From Nitzschia sp. DOCU1 (lineage: Eukaryota > Bacillariophyta > Bacillariophyceae > Bacillariales > Bacillariaceae), in assembly GCA_951394045.1 (NCBI GenBank), contig OX595986.1, forward strand, positions 1 to 64,000: 64,000 nt of DNA, in the 5' to 3' direction. The translations under genes were made by a program, and so were the position numbers. Under the pieces are notes generated by a model that made no database searches, had not been told where the DNA came from, and worked only from the letters and a program-made list of their open reading frames with translations. Below, piece by piece: positions 33,901-43,635 of the stretch. Position 1 is the stretch's first letter. Each line of letters begins with the position of its first letter.

Positions 33901-36052
33901 AGCTTGTCATTTCTTGTCGGAGTTGGGCTTCTACGGCAAATGCCGCCGCTTGTGCCTCGGACACGATCCGTTCATTATCACTTTCGGATTGTGCCAATTG
34001 TTCTGCCAACTCCTTGGCTTCTTGTTCCCAAACCGTTAAGCGACGATTCAAATCTTCCCGCTCACTTTGCAACATGGTTACCAGTTCTCGCAGTGCCGAT
34101 TCTCGTTCCGCAGACTCACTTGTAATGGTTTGGACTTGCACACGAGCTTGATCCAACTCGTCTTGTAATTTGTTGACAAGATCGGGTGGTATTGCTGCTG
34201 CTGGTGGGGGTGGTGCCAAGGACCTGGAAACAGATTCGACTTGGTTTAATTGGCGTTCCAAATCATCCCGTTCGTCTTGAAGAGCAGACAGAGCTTCTTC
34301 CAATTGTTTGCGCAAGGTTTGAGAAAGTTCGACTTGCGCTTGAAGATCCTTAACTTGTTGTTGCTGAGAATGAGTATCGACGACAGTTGCTTGTTGTTGT
34401 TGTTGTTGTTCCTGGAGAAGATTTGCCACTTGTTGTTCGGCCATGCCAAGACGTTGGACCAAATCTTGTCGTTCCTCTTGAAGACTAGCGACTTGATGTG
34501 AATAATAATCGCCTTGTTGCATGGCTTGTTGCAAACGAGCCTGTAACTCTTGCCGTTCTTGATTGAATTGTTCTTCTTCAAGTTGACGCGCTCCTTGTTG
34601 GGCTTGATACTTGGACTCGCTTTGAGCTTGACACGTTTGCGTCAATTCTTGACAGGATTTTTCCAGCACTACCTTGGCATTTAGCAACTCTTGATATTGT
34701 TGTTGCTGTTGTTGCAATTTCTGTTCTAGAGCTCGACTCGTGTTAGAGTCTGTCGTTACCACAGTATCCCCAGTTCCCCGTAACTTGGATTGACGTTGCT
34801 CTTTTCGTCTCGACAAGTCTTGTCGTTCTTGTTGAATTTTCAAGGCCAGTGTCTGTGAGGTTTGATATTCCAAGGCTTGTCGTTGCTGTAGTTCTTGAAA
34901 GGATGTTTGAATTTGTTGTTGCAATTGCGCTTCCAAACTTGGTTTGGTGGTCAAACTGACATTTAAATAAGCTTGCAATAGCTCGACTCGATCTTGTTCG
35001 TCTTGTTGATGTCGTTGAGCACTCTTGGCTTGTTGCTCCAGTTGCACTACTTGTTGTTCGAGCTGTAATTTTTGCAACCGTTCTTGCTCCAGCTCTTGCA
35101 AACATACCTGCAAACGTTCTTGCAGTTGCTGCTGTTGCTGTTGCACATGAGTCAAACTCCCCCGACGAGTACCCGTGCCGCTCATACTACTCCGACGCGA
35201 ATGTTCCGAAGTGGTGGCCGCTGTCGACAGGGACATATTACGATCGACCGATCGTCCATTACTGTGTTGTTGTGGCTGCTGTTGTTGTTGCCACGCTTGC
35301 TCTCGCAATTCTTGAACTTGTTCTTCCAAGAGTCCAATGGAGTGCTTGTAATGTTGACGTTGTTGTTGCCATTCAAGTTCCTTGCGCCTAGTTTGTTCTT
35401 GCAATTCGGCATGTTCGTCTTGCAATTGCCGATAGTTGCGTTCCAGCTTGACATCGACATGATGATGATGACGTTGTGGCTGTTGCTGTTGTCTCCGTTT
35501 CATGTCTTGGACAACTTGTTCCAAGGCGCGCGCCTTTTGTTGCCATTCCATCAATTGACGTTGCACCAAAACTTGTTCCAAGGCTTGATCGGATTGCACT
35601 TGTTGTAGTGCCTGCTCTAACTCTAAGACTTGATCGTCTTTTTGTTGCAACGATAGCCGCAATCGCCCCGCATTGGCTCGCAATTGCCCATTGACCTCGA
35701 GCAATTCTTGGACTCGTCTCGCTAAATCGTGCGTTCGAGTAGTACTGGCAGTCGAAGTATCCGCGCTACTCAGCAAAAGCTCCATTTGATGCTGGGCTTC
35801 TTGCCATTGTTGACGACGCGTCTCTGCCAAAGCTTGAGCTTCCCCTAACGCTTGCTGACAAGCGTGCAATTGCTCTTTTAGCGTAGCAGTAGCAGTAGCA
35901 GTAGCAGTAGCAGTAGCAGTAGCAGTAGCAGTAGCAGTAGCAGTAGCAGTAGCAGTAGCAGTAGTCGAGTGTTGTGGAAGATGCGACGACGACGATGACG
36001 AATCTAAGGCCGGAGCAGCTGCTGCCGGTGCTCGGGCAAACGACACATTCAT
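24971..36052 (-). CDS. giant coiled-coil protein, 3,693 residues, intronless
   Basis: One uninterrupted frame runs from ATG 36052 to the stop at 24971. An upstream GTG at 36076 is in frame, but the first ATG is preferred. Order: a (Thr-Ala)n run at about 30-56; Gln-rich coiled coil to about 700; Glu/Gln coiled coil to about 1030; a Ser/Asp-rich disordered region (about 1030-1400) with repeated R-[FY]-S-x-x-FFK motifs and a Pro11 run followed by acidic sequence; a second coiled coil; nine 95-residue repeats (about 1699-2554); more coiled coil; two copies of a 151-residue segment (about 3137-3439); and a C-terminal tail ending GFCSNCGHRKFA, whose single C-x-x-C could bind metal as a dimer. There is no membrane span, motor or enzyme domain. 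Size and heptads suggest a scaffold for the cytoskeleton, centrosome-like plate or Golgi, but that is only inference. TPR/golgin/myosin-tail similarity would be compositional. Lack of introns over 11 kb is notable. Confidence 0.85.
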   Translation of the reverse strand: MNVSFARAPAAAAPALDSSSSSSHLPQHSTTATATATATATATATATATATATATATLKEQLHACQQALGEAQALAETRRQQWQEAQHQMELLLSSADTSTASTTRTHDLARRVQELLEVNGQLRANAGRLRLSLQQKDDQVLELEQALQQVQSDQALEQVLVQRQLMEWQQKARALEQVVQDMKRRQQQQPQRHHHHVDVKLERNYRQLQDEHAELQEQTRRKELEWQQQRQHYKHSIGLLEEQVQELREQAWQQQQQPQQHSNGRSVDRNMSLSTAATTSEHSRRSSMSGTGTRRGSLTHVQQQQQQLQERLQVCLQELEQERLQKLQLEQQVVQLEQQAKSAQRHQQDEQDRVELLQAYLNVSLTTKPSLEAQLQQQIQTSFQELQQRQALEYQTSQTLALKIQQERQDLSRRKEQRQSKLRGTGDTVVTTDSNTSRALEQKLQQQQQQYQELLNAKVVLEKSCQELTQTCQAQSESKYQAQQGARQLEEEQFNQERQELQARLQQAMQQGDYYSHQVASLQEERQDLVQRLGMAEQQVANLLQEQQQQQQATVVDTHSQQQQVKDLQAQVELSQTLRKQLEEALSALQDERDDLERQLNQVESVSRSLAPPPPAAAIPPDLVNKLQDELDQARVQVQTITSESAERESALRELVTMLQSEREDLNRRLTVWEQEAKELAEQLAQSESDNERIVSEAQAAAFAVEAQLRQEMTSLQEAYAKSNEALTLAAELQDELKQELAQAQQANEDLVQQLQESRSDNETLRCEVESFRTVESTLQDSIAALQEEASKLASRLAESQSEQDALQAEHDLLLKGRDSLQEIKVAQSEELAAQKERIASLESVMMTQSERLNELELQNESLLNETKSFSEKLQDKSMELDDSIQVQKLLRQELKHSRESIQQLQSETVEVRHSLAMTLESLEKDQAEERDDLLRSVDELEDTQQDLMEKLARTENELEETRIRLSMTEGKTIAQQEEITRLELRIQMIQASAEMAAADSMGLDKDSDVEKDQVQVFGRGLHAAAVPSVPSGMDDRDHDGPDASGMPEIWMLPTDPSFDAEPRDVNIDGPEPDQLEEDAQSLSSSARALLQAAKGLNSNDDSSESTEDERPVPQTGGPRFSLEFFKGLTGSWSNDDDESSSSSDSTDDVDETEEVDVGTTVNPAEDDGGVGGQSPRYSAGHSSDDASSTSNPIRGVTAQEEPSEQGGGVVRQTPRFSLDFFKGLTGSSSDDSSSSSESTKSAMDANAVQASTVAKSAEESGMARQNIRFDAAFFKIANACSSSTSSDSSSDSSTTSSKGKKAISTSQRQTPKYSADFFKQGDDSSATSDSSSETPATEMPKYSSEFFQNDHSNGSDSSISLERNTRNWVQPTAFVGIQRKAPPPPPPPPPPPDSEQESDSSFSWESPYLVEATTGLRDEVHRVKEELSGNNDDDDNNNWTLPLMTVSKPTAFVGEAEAADTESTLSLCEEQSFDWEEEARELRAELDELRKWKREHEIVKKEPEKEELVSDLRESIRLLESTNADLREELHITDIALEEERMLLDDEEQLRQDFVESIVAMETQVKSLKAQVSELESAKDLLNDEHYLCIDVMFLESDYQINYTKALEIAEQLQLAADMNYLQNDTVRELEREIDHLSSSLVASKSQAEESFQAQQMLSKKLDSANEQIEILTQSHETSISTLQAKLDFAETQHSDITAREIDLTSALETARAEADERHMRSEDLIAALRGDLEVARGEIERLTSLVDASKLEAAEALRVKNALLEDLEHANKSIEALQAEAEVAESRFSVSSARELDLTSALETARAEADERHMRSEDSIAALRGDLEVARGEIERLTSLVDASKLEAAEALRVKNALLEDLEHANKSIEALQAEAEVAESRLSVSSARELDLTSALEMARAEADERHMRSEDLIAALRGDLEVARGEIERLTSLVDASKLEAAEALRVKNALLEDLEHANKSIEALQAEAEVAESRLSVSSARELDLTSALEMARAEADERHMRSEDSIAALRGDLEVARGEIERLTSLVDASKLEAAEALRVKNALLEDLEHANKSIEALQAEAEVAESRLSVSSARELDLSSALETARAEADERHMRSEDLIAALRGDLEVARGEIERLTSLVDASKLEAAEALRVKNALLEDLEHANKSIEALQAEAEVAESRLSVSSARELDLTSALEMARAEADERHMRSEDSIAALRGDLEVARGEIERLTSLVDASKREAAEALRVKNALLEDLEHANKSIEALQAEAEVAESRLSVSSARELDLSSALETARAEADERHMRSEDLIAALRGDLEVARGEIERLTSLVDASKLEAAEALRVKNALLEDLEHANKSIEALQAEAEVAESRLSVSSARELDLSSALETARAEADERHMRSEDLIAALRGDLEVARGEIERLTSLVDASKLEAAEALRVKNALLEDLEHANKSIEALQAEAEVAESRLSVSSAREIDLSSALETARAEADERHMRSEDLIAALRGDLEAARAEVERLTSLVDASKLEAAEALRVKNALLEDLEDANKSIDALKAEAEVAESHANAKLDELTKVREEERQSLQLLVASLNFELETAGARISEIESLRDLQQERLDAAASQFQEMERHINKLKAEELASKQEGDQRFETACAQLNQLEAKVTLLQCEVSSLESERDELAAQVNGKERRLQGALAELNELEAQVNSLQSEASSLEEERDQLTAQVKVQQSRLESALSELNELEAQVNSLQNEAASLEKEKDDLVVQVKGHQERFDGALAQLNDMEDTLLGCQEALETSELRVKALEAKLHSLSAENRSLQNESAVRSISTANEQSLLQEIAKLKEERDGLEEELLKQCEKLTASEERSRDLVASNEHLKSHNFDLFDRIEILETTISLLETAKDSLEEQVMSFEETMQASEGDFETTKEHLESQLRELENEESFRRHIVTSFSSEASERESLLRDELKRSREQMVRRAQASSQGFEVQIGVDISNTVSVKRQTEGNSVDSRAMAILIRLKQLFGLLQWFASASQTACFYGNFFLRLSDLHHEQTIVLERQLQAKDDQLVAAVALSQAASEREMELGRKLENCENLLRDEQVRWMKKQMDHENMINARTHELADTRRFFKDLNDEIEAVKSSLEALASVESKALPPTASPVESDRQQEVDAGAKRGFWDVPRNLAAQTSGEVSERVATEVSRLQEEKLFLDRQCADLHEALSIVSNKVVFAHERELALGAKFEQAIEEGKTLSLALEKAEAANRELTLERDRIRSLLGDDPEAAILDLKESNAKFASAISRKMESNALLPTAPTVSSDRQQEVAPGVLLGVTGNVASPTSAGMSETFTAEVSRLQEEKLFLDRQCADLHEAMSIVSNKLVLAHERELALGAKFEQAIEEGKTLSLALEKAKAANRELTLERDRIRSLLGDDPEAAILDLKESDAKFASAISRNVELESQNLSLSERVVALSSMNTILKTEIDVMEASNRALKTRLEDVETPERERSKAFARHLNRVQENISDDMQGSLIPPITQRKHDVLARPSNNDAAFDELQWRDVEAEELDPAMVAVALDFPVDGNESFERDASLLKYKLVQEEQHVAPLETNSLGVRKRALLDKASDFEADISRLSALNKQLLAQIDRKQQDEAELLVELERLTFEKSEMECELAMVNGELAVLREASQGHPLPLFAVTTMAGFCSNCGHRKFA
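25741..26646 (-). repeat. 453-bp tandem duplication in the giant gene
   Basis: The same 'ttctcgagatagcggacgca' start recurs at 25741 and 26194, an in-frame shift of 151 codons. Both copies encode EVSRLQEEKLFLDRQCADLH and LGDDPEAAILDLKES. The linker between SAISRK and the next EVSRLQ is much more diverged than the coiled-coil part. Confidence 0.85.
28390..30955 (-). repeat. nine tandem 285-bp repeats in the giant gene
   Basis: The anchor tgcttttgttggcgt recurs at 28441, 28726, 29011, 29296, 29581, 29866, 30151, 30436 and 30721, always 285 bp apart. Each unit encodes 95 residues: LTSALETARAEADERHMRSE, then a stretch with ERLTSLVDASKLEAAEALRV, ending ALQAEAEVAESRLSVSSARE. Inner units are almost identical at DNA level and differ at a few alternating sites (for example S/L after RSED, T/M after ALE). 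The outermost units are more diverged. The opposite strand is also open across the array, as expected from its codon pattern. Confidence 0.95.
35883..35964. repeat. hexanucleotide microsatellite (gtagca)n
   Basis: About 13 units near the 5' end of the giant gene encode alternating Thr-Ala. The length is likely polymorphic and stays in frame because the unit is six bases. Confidence 0.9.
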
Positions 36053-38938
36053 GCTTTCTTCGTTCGTTCGTTTCACAGCGCAGATAATAGCTAACAGACA
36101 GTAAAGTAAAGTAGATTGTCAATCCTGTTGTAACATGTAATAGCTTCTTGGGTTTTGTGGTGTTGTGTCGGAGAAGATGTTTGTGATGCCACCCGAACTC
36201 GGATCGCTAATAATAGTAGTGATGGAACGACCGGCATTCAATGACCCTTGGGGAAGGACACCAACCGACAGGGGTGGGATTGTGTCGTTTGGAAAAGCAT
36301 GGATATGTTGGTGACCCTCTAAATGCCACCACCCTAGGGTCATTTCAAATAGGCATTTTGGGCGGTACTCTGATGCATGACGTCAGTTAAAGGACTCCAT
36401 GGACTAATAATAATAAAGGGCCGAATATTACAGTAGAGCACTATCACTCGCACTCTACTCTATCATAAACCATGATGCCGACAATGATAATGATGTCATG
36501 CATATGCATATGGAGACAATCTCCATACTGTGTTTCCGGAGCATACACACTCTCTATTGAATGGATTCCGAGACGACTTTTTTGGATTTGTGCGTGAGGC
36601 AAGCCGCCATTATGATGGGATGGTGCCGCCGGACGATCGAACCATGATTTACCGCCTTGAGAGCGGCTTGGCATTATCATGTCCTTAACGCCAGACTATC
36701 TTTGCAACACAAATGCTATGCAACAACGTTGCAAGAGTTCTTGTGGTACATGTCATGCCGTCGTCCTTCCTGGTACACTAGTACGCCCGCGCGTTTTGGA
36801 GCATGGGCATGTGCCAAAGAAGGAATCATGAATGCAACGACGCCCACTGCCTCTCAGGAATAATCGACTTTTTATAGCCACTTTCTCAAGTTGCTGCAAA
36901 TTCCGGCATTTGTCGGCGTTGCTTTGTTTGCAGGAAAGCAAAGCAAAGCAAAACATAAAGAATGACAACAATAACAACAACAACAACCAGCAGTCGTGCC
37001 ATTGTTCAACAAACACGTTGATACTACTACCACCGCCACTATTGACATCTTTTCGACACAACGGCAACGTCGGGACGTGTACGAGGTGGTAGTGCGTGAT
37101 GAGCCGAGGGCTTTTTTTGCTGGGGTAAAAGCTGGCTGTCGACACAGCATGTCACTCCATCGAAATTCTTCCCTCTATATTAATTAGCTCGGGTACTACA
37201 GCTCCCATGATATGATAGTAGTAAGAATGCTGGATGTAATGCCCCGACGAGGTTTGGCGTGTAGCACAACGGCCGCCCACAACTTTTTCATTTACTAGTA
37301 CAGTAGCATTGCGGATACTTGCCAGATTGTTGGAGTTACAAAATGTGCATACTACTTCCGTCAACCAAGACATTGGGGGCACTACTACATGCATTTTCTT
37401 TATTGAAAAGAGAACTGGCAACGAATGAACTGACAGGGGAATGAATACTACTCCCATGGTGCTGTTGGTGGTGGTGCTGGGAGATCCATTCGAGAGCTCC
37501 TATTAGTACGCATGCTGGGCTTTGCCGTACGGCTGACGACGAGGCCTTCTCAACCGACCCTGGCAATGGCGGTACTAACACCACGGTCGGACGCATAGCT
37601 CGCTGCAAGGTCACTTTATATTCGACAAAAGAGACCTGCTTGGAACACGCCGACATGGTGATAGGTGGCGATTCATGGTGGAGGCCAAGCACAACGACGA
37701 AACCTACACTACTATTTGTACATGATTCACTGCTATTACTATTAAGGCATCCTTCGTACTGCTACTTCTTTAGAAGCTTTCCTCATGCGATTTCCTCTTC
37801 TTTGTGAGTATTATTCTTGAGCATGACTGGTAGTAGGGAGTGTTTTTATCTTCGTACTGCTTTGACTTCCAGCAGTGTGTCTACTAGCTACTACTAATAG
37901 CAAGGTTGTTAGCGCCATGATGTCGGTCGTCAAGGATGACAACGAAGAATTACTGCTGTCTAAAACTGAATCATGATTACAGTCGTCAGGAAATGCTGCT
38001 TGAAGCAACAATATTGCATGCGGCTTTCTCAAATGGGAAAATCTGAGCATAGGAAAAAGTAGTAGCGTTCCCATCTCCGCTAGTAGAGAGTGCCGAAAAG
38101 GCGATAATACCTAGTAGTTGGAAAGACTTAATAACGGTACAGTTCGATCCATGACAACGTCGCAGTATCCCAATGCAGGATGCAAACACGACAACTTCTG
38201 ACGTTTGGTTCTATCGCGCCAAAAGAAATGCGATGGGGCAATTCGGATGACTTTGTCCTACGGCAATTTGTCGTAGGAGTATTACTTTGCTGGACGCAAA
38301 AGGACGTTTTGTGCATGCTAGGTTAGGATCGCCTTCAAAGAAAGGGGATATATATTTCAGATGGCTTCTTCGAAGTATCGAATTTGATACCACAATTTCC
38401 TGCATTTCACTTAACGTTTTGGGGTCGACGTCAGTGGATCGAAGTCGGAGACGGGAAGGGAATGACTCTGGGTCTAAATGTTTTTTGGCAGTATTGAACA
38501 AGGAATCTGTTCATTTCGTCAAGATACTGAATAATTAAAGGTGAGTGACGTTTTCTCTTTATTAGCGGGTACGGCGGAACACAGGGAAAAGAAGAACGAC
38601 ATCATAAACAGGTTCTTCATTAAGTATTTTACAACGAGAGAGAACAGTAGATCTATCCCTGGACAGATATACTTCAAACTTCAATGGGTTGAGGCCTATT
38701 TGTGAAATTGTCATAGAATCGTATGGAAGTCATTCTTCGCCCAATTTAATTGCGTAGGGCCTTCGCTGTATCCCGACTACCACAAATTCATGCTGTGACG
38801 CCGAAAAGCCGCGATTGGTCGTAGTATGCAAAATAGCAAAGGATCGAGGATCCTTCACATATTTTTGGGAAACAATCACCACAAAACAAACACCTATCGC
38901 TGCATTCACATCAGACTGAGAATCGAAAGCGACCAACC
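36053..38938. other. intergenic, no gene recognised
   Basis: This 2.9-kb gap lies between two divergently transcribed genes, the giant coiled-coil gene (minus) and cyclase copy B (plus). It holds only short overlapping open frames without family signals. It should contain both promoters. Confidence 0.5.
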
Positions 38939-41900
38939 ATGACGAACAAACAAGTCCCAAACTGTGTTGGATTACTGTCAGTATTTCTTTTGGTGCAGCT
39001 CCTGCTCCTTCCATCAGTTCGAGCACAAGAGGGATGCGGCACTCGAAAGATTGAGCTCGACTCATTCATCCACAAGACGTCCTACACTATCGGAGTCCAC
39101 GCAACCCGAGATCTGGACTCTATGTTTCAAGAGACCGACAAGACATTCAGCGATTACCTCACGGCCACCGCCGGCCAAAAGTTCAACCCTCCTATCCAGT
39201 TCAACGTGGTCCCAAACAACTTCGATGGCCTGTTCACTGCCATTGACAACGAAGAGATGGACTTCTTGTACGCCAACCCTGGAGTCTATTCCTGTATAGG
39301 CACTCAAGTAGGCGCTTCGGCGCTCGCGACTGTGATAAGGAACCTCAGCGTCCGGAATCGAGAGTTTGATCTCGATATGTATGGTGGCGTCATCGCTGTC
39401 CGTCAAGACAGAGATGATATCAACACCATCGCTGACCTCAAAGACAAGATCATCGGAGCCGGCGCCATCATCGACTTGATGGGGGGCCAAATGCAAATTT
39501 ATGAAATGGAGAGGGCCGGTATGTCCTATGTCAATGATCCGAAACAAGTGGTTTTCACCAAGGATCAGAACGATGTCGTCGAAGGCATTCTCAGTGGTCG
39601 TTTCGACGTTGGCTTCATCCGTACGAACCAAATCGAGTTGACGCAAGATGAATCCGGTGAGCTGGTCGATCCCGAACTCTTCAAGATTCTCGAGCCCAAG
39701 ATTTACGTAATGGATGATGGTGAGCTATTCCCGTTTCTCCATTCGACCGACATATACCCCGAGTGGCCCCTTGCAGCCCTTCCAAGTGTCCCCAGCGACG
39801 TTCAACTCGCTGTCCAAGAGGCATTGCTGGACTTTGGGAAACATTTGACAATCGGCAACCTGATCAACGATTGTCTGGCAGGTAATAACACTGATGACTG
39901 CCTTTCACTTTCTCCGCAAGAGTTGATTCCCAACGCGCCATGCAGCGCCAGTGAAGATCTTGGACTCCTCGCCGCAGAGGCCGCCCAGGATAGTCACATA
40001 ACCGGCTTCAGAACAGCCCGATCTTACTTTGAGCTTCGGTCGATGCAAGAAGCAGCCGGATTCTTGGTGCAAGATGAGAATGCCAATTGGTATTGTACTC
40101 GCCCAGCCAATCTTTACGAGGGAATCACTTGCCCCGAAGGATATTACAGGCGACATGAAGACGAATTCTTCAACGGTTGTGGGAGGGAAGGCTTGTCCTG
40201 CGACGACAACGAAAATTACGATTGCTTCTGTAAACCATGCGTTAAGGCGTTCGAAGTTGATGTAAGTGTGATATCGACTGTATGATCTATCGCTTTCCAT
40301 TCTTCTGTCTCACTTTACTGATTATCGGCTGGTCCGTGTTTTAGGTCTACGAACTCTCAGACGGAGAAGAAGATCCTCACTTGATAGAGTTCTATGGTGA
40401 AGCTCTTCCGGGGTGCGAGAAAATGAGCATCTGTGGAACCATGGAACAAGGAGAGACTCTCACTTTGCGAATCTACGACAACGTGGAGCGCGAGGATCCC
40501 AAAGTGGAGGCTGTCGCCCATGCTGGAGATGACAAACATGATCTACGAGTGACAAGAATCGAAGGAACTTATGCCTATCAATTCTCCATCTCGGATAATA
40601 CTGTGGAAGCACAAGTTATCGAGATCCTGTTTGACGGAGAGCCTATTTCCCAGTCCCCGATTCGCGTCATGATTACTGACAAGAACTGTGAAGCCATTTA
40701 CGGTGCGGGTAGCCACCGAGTACCCGATGAAGCAGGCAACTGCGTTTGCGCTGGCAACACATATGAAATGGGGGGAACCTGCCTTGACTCCGTATACTTC
40801 TTCCTCATCATCTTTGCGGCCGTATTCATTGTGGTGGGAGTTCTCGTCTTTATCTACCTGGGCTACAAGAAGAAGCAAAGCGACTCAGTCTGGCACGTTA
40901 ACGTCGACGAGCTCCACTTCAACGAGCCGCCCGAGATCATCGGACAAGGCGCCTTCGGTGTTGTAATCCTCGGGCAGTACCGCGGTACCAAGGTTGCAGT
41001 CAAGCGCGTTCTGCCGCCAGCCAAAGCGCGACGAGGTCAAAGCGGATCGTTACGTTCGGGCAGGGGTGCGGGCGGTGATAGCGGTGAAGTCCTGTCAGTT
41101 GACTCTGAGCAGAAATCAGGAGAAGCCATGTCGTTCGATTCCAACCAGAAATCGGGCGAGAAGAAGCCAAAAGAGAAGAACAAGACGAGAAGTGTCCAAT
41201 TCGGCAGCGACTCTGGTGACATAGAATCACAGCAAACAGTTTCCAAGAGCGGCAGTCTCGACTTCCACGGAAGCTTCAGTGGCTCCAACAAAGATTGGGA
41301 AAAGTTAATGATGATGAACCACTCCGGCAACGATATCCTTAAGATTCTCGAATCTGCCACGTCCTCTGACCACGGTAGCGGCCACATGTTCAGCGGATCT
41401 GTAAGCAAAACCCAGAGCGCTTTGCTGAAGTGTCTTCCCATGTGGATGCGCTTCGATGCCCATTCGAAGCGCGTGAGTGAATTCACCAACGAGATGCGGC
41501 TGCTCTCTCGCCTCCGCCACCCTTGCATCACCACCGTCATGGGTGCCGTCGTCTCATCGGCGATTGATCCGATGCTCGTCATGGAGTACATGGAATACGG
41601 CTCTTTGCACGATCTGTTGCACAATGAGACCATGACACTTGGGGGAGAAATTATCCTTCCAATGGTACGAGATATCGTGCAGGGAATGCAGTTCCTGCAT
41701 GCTTCCAAACCCCCGATTCTCCATGGCGACCTCAAGGCAAAGAACATCTTGGTCGACTCTCGATTCCGCGCCAAGGTTGCGGACTTTGGTTTTTCACACA
41801 TCAAGGCTGCAAAGCAAGGAAACGTCATTAGAGGTACTCCATTTTACATGGCACCCGAATACTTGCGCCGTCGAAGCGAGTACACCGCGGCGTGCGATAT

Positions 41901-43233
41901 TTATTCCTTTGCCATGATCATCTACGAGATCTATGCCAGGGCTTCGCCTTTCGAAGGGGAAGACCCACGCAAGATCTTGCCCAAGGTTTGCCACCCACGC
42001 CTCAACAAGCGGCCCCAAGTTCCGGACAACATGCCACCCAGGATGGTCGATCTCATGAAGAAGTGTTGGAGCGCCAACGCGTTCTTCCGCCCTTCCGCCA
42101 AAGACATTGACTATGTCATGGTGGAAATGAGTTCTATGGAGGCGGAGCCTTTGGAAAAGGGGGCTCATCGGGACATCGTCAAGCGCAAGCCCACATCCTT
42201 GTACGACGTCTTCCCCAAGCACATTGCCGATGCCCTGAACGCAGGCAAGAAGGTCGAGGCCGAGTCTCACGAAATCGTCACCATTGTATTCTCGGATATT
42301 GTCGGATTCACGACGATCTCGGAAAGGTTCTCGCCGATGAAGGTTTCCAACATGCTCGACCGATTGTACCACGCGTTTGATGATCTCGCCGGCAAGCACA
42401 AAATCTTCAAGGTAGAAACGATCGGTGATGCCTACATGGGAGTAACGAACTTGGATGGTAGCGAGTTTGATACTCACGTCAAACAAGCCGCAGAGTACGC
42501 TCAAGATGCCATTCGAGCCGCTAATCAAATCTTGATTGATGAGGACGACCCCTCGATGGGATTCGTCCAAATCCGTATTGGCATTCACTCTGGATCGGTC
42601 GTCTCAAATGTGATTGGATCCTTGAATCCCCGGTACGGTCTCTTTGGGGACACGGTCAACACGGCCTCCCGCATGGAGTCCAATTCCATGCCTGGGAAGA
42701 TCCACTGTTCGTTTGCTTCAGCTCAATTGCTCAAGACGCAAGCTCCTGATATCCCGTTGACCTTGCGTGGAATGATCAAGGTGAAGGGCAAGGGCAAGAT
42801 GAAGACCTATTGGGTCGGCGACGAGGACCTACTCAAACCACTGGCCCCGAATCCGATGCTTGTGATGCAATGCCATTCGGAACGGGAGGAAGACGACCAC
42901 TCTGCTCTCTCTCACGACAGCTACCACAGCCACCACAGTGATATTCATCACGATCACGCATCTTCAGCAGTGGCTAGTGGAAAGAGCAGCCATGACCAGC
43001 ACTCGTCGTCTAGTAGCAATCTGGGCAAACAACCTCGAGACGATACATCGCAATCTCATCGCACTCAAGCAACGCAAGCACTTTCCGTCAGTGGCAGAAC
43101 TGAGGCATCGTCGCCCGGACAAGGACAACGAGATCACTTTATCAAGTCCCACGCCACTGCGGAATCATCAAAGTCGTACCGTCAAACCAAGATTCAGATG
43201 GACGGCACGGTCAGCGAGTTCTCAAATCAGTAA
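38939..43233 (+). CDS. receptor nucleotide cyclase, copy B: PhnD-like ectodomain, kinase, class III cyclase
   Basis: Exons 38939-40261 and 40345-43233 (441 + 962 codons) give 1,403 residues. The 83-nt intron has GTAAGT..TTAG ends. A clear signal peptide (VGLLSVFLLVQLLLLPSVRA) ends near residue 29. The PhnD-like binding domain spans about 40-300, a Cys-rich stretch about 370-440, a filamin/Ig-like domain about 450-555 (DGEPISQSPIRVMI), and the membrane span 591-613. The kinase keeps its Gly loop (GQGAFGVV), VAVK, HGDLKAKN, DFG and APE motifs, with a Ser/Lys-rich insert between VAVK and helix C. The cyclase has FSDIVGFT, KVETIGDAYM and LFGDTVNTASRMES. The tail is Ser/His-rich (YHSHHSDIHHDHA) and ends QIQMDGTVSEFSNQ. 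Unlike A and C it has no intron after the RGLDE position; its only intron is at FEVD/VYE, where A and C have none. Likely membrane receptor coupling an extracellular ligand to cyclic nucleotide synthesis. Confidence 0.93.
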
Positions 43234-43635
43234 GGGGGTTTTGTAGGTGTTTTGTGGTGTGCGCCACTGGGGGTCGTTTGCGCATACCATTGCATGATAG
43301 TATAACTTTAGTTTCAACCTGATTTCATAAATGACACTTCTCAGCACTACTCTAGGAGACGAATATACCGATAGCAGAGGCAGCGATGCCCCATCCCCGG
43401 CCTCTCCACCGTCATAACAGCTAGCAAAAGGAGCGTACGGCTGGAACGTTGATGGCTCCTGTATCCAAGTCTGGCGTTCTTAGCTCTTGGGACGTCTTTT
43501 GTTCTGTTCGAGCAGGATTAATACGATAGCTAGATCATGTTTCACTCCAAATTCTATGATAAACTTGGAGCCGCGGCAGAAACTCCAATGACAGCAACGC
43601 CTGCTCCCTTTTGTGAATGCCAAAACAAAAAGCCA
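43234..43635. other. intergenic between convergent genes
   Basis: 3' flanks of cyclase copy B and the lumen-protein gene; nothing else seen. Confidence 0.5.

Noticed and set aside
36100..38900. Several overlapping open frames of 60-130 codons between the giant gene and copy B
   Set aside because: No consistent frame, composition or motif; both strands open equally.
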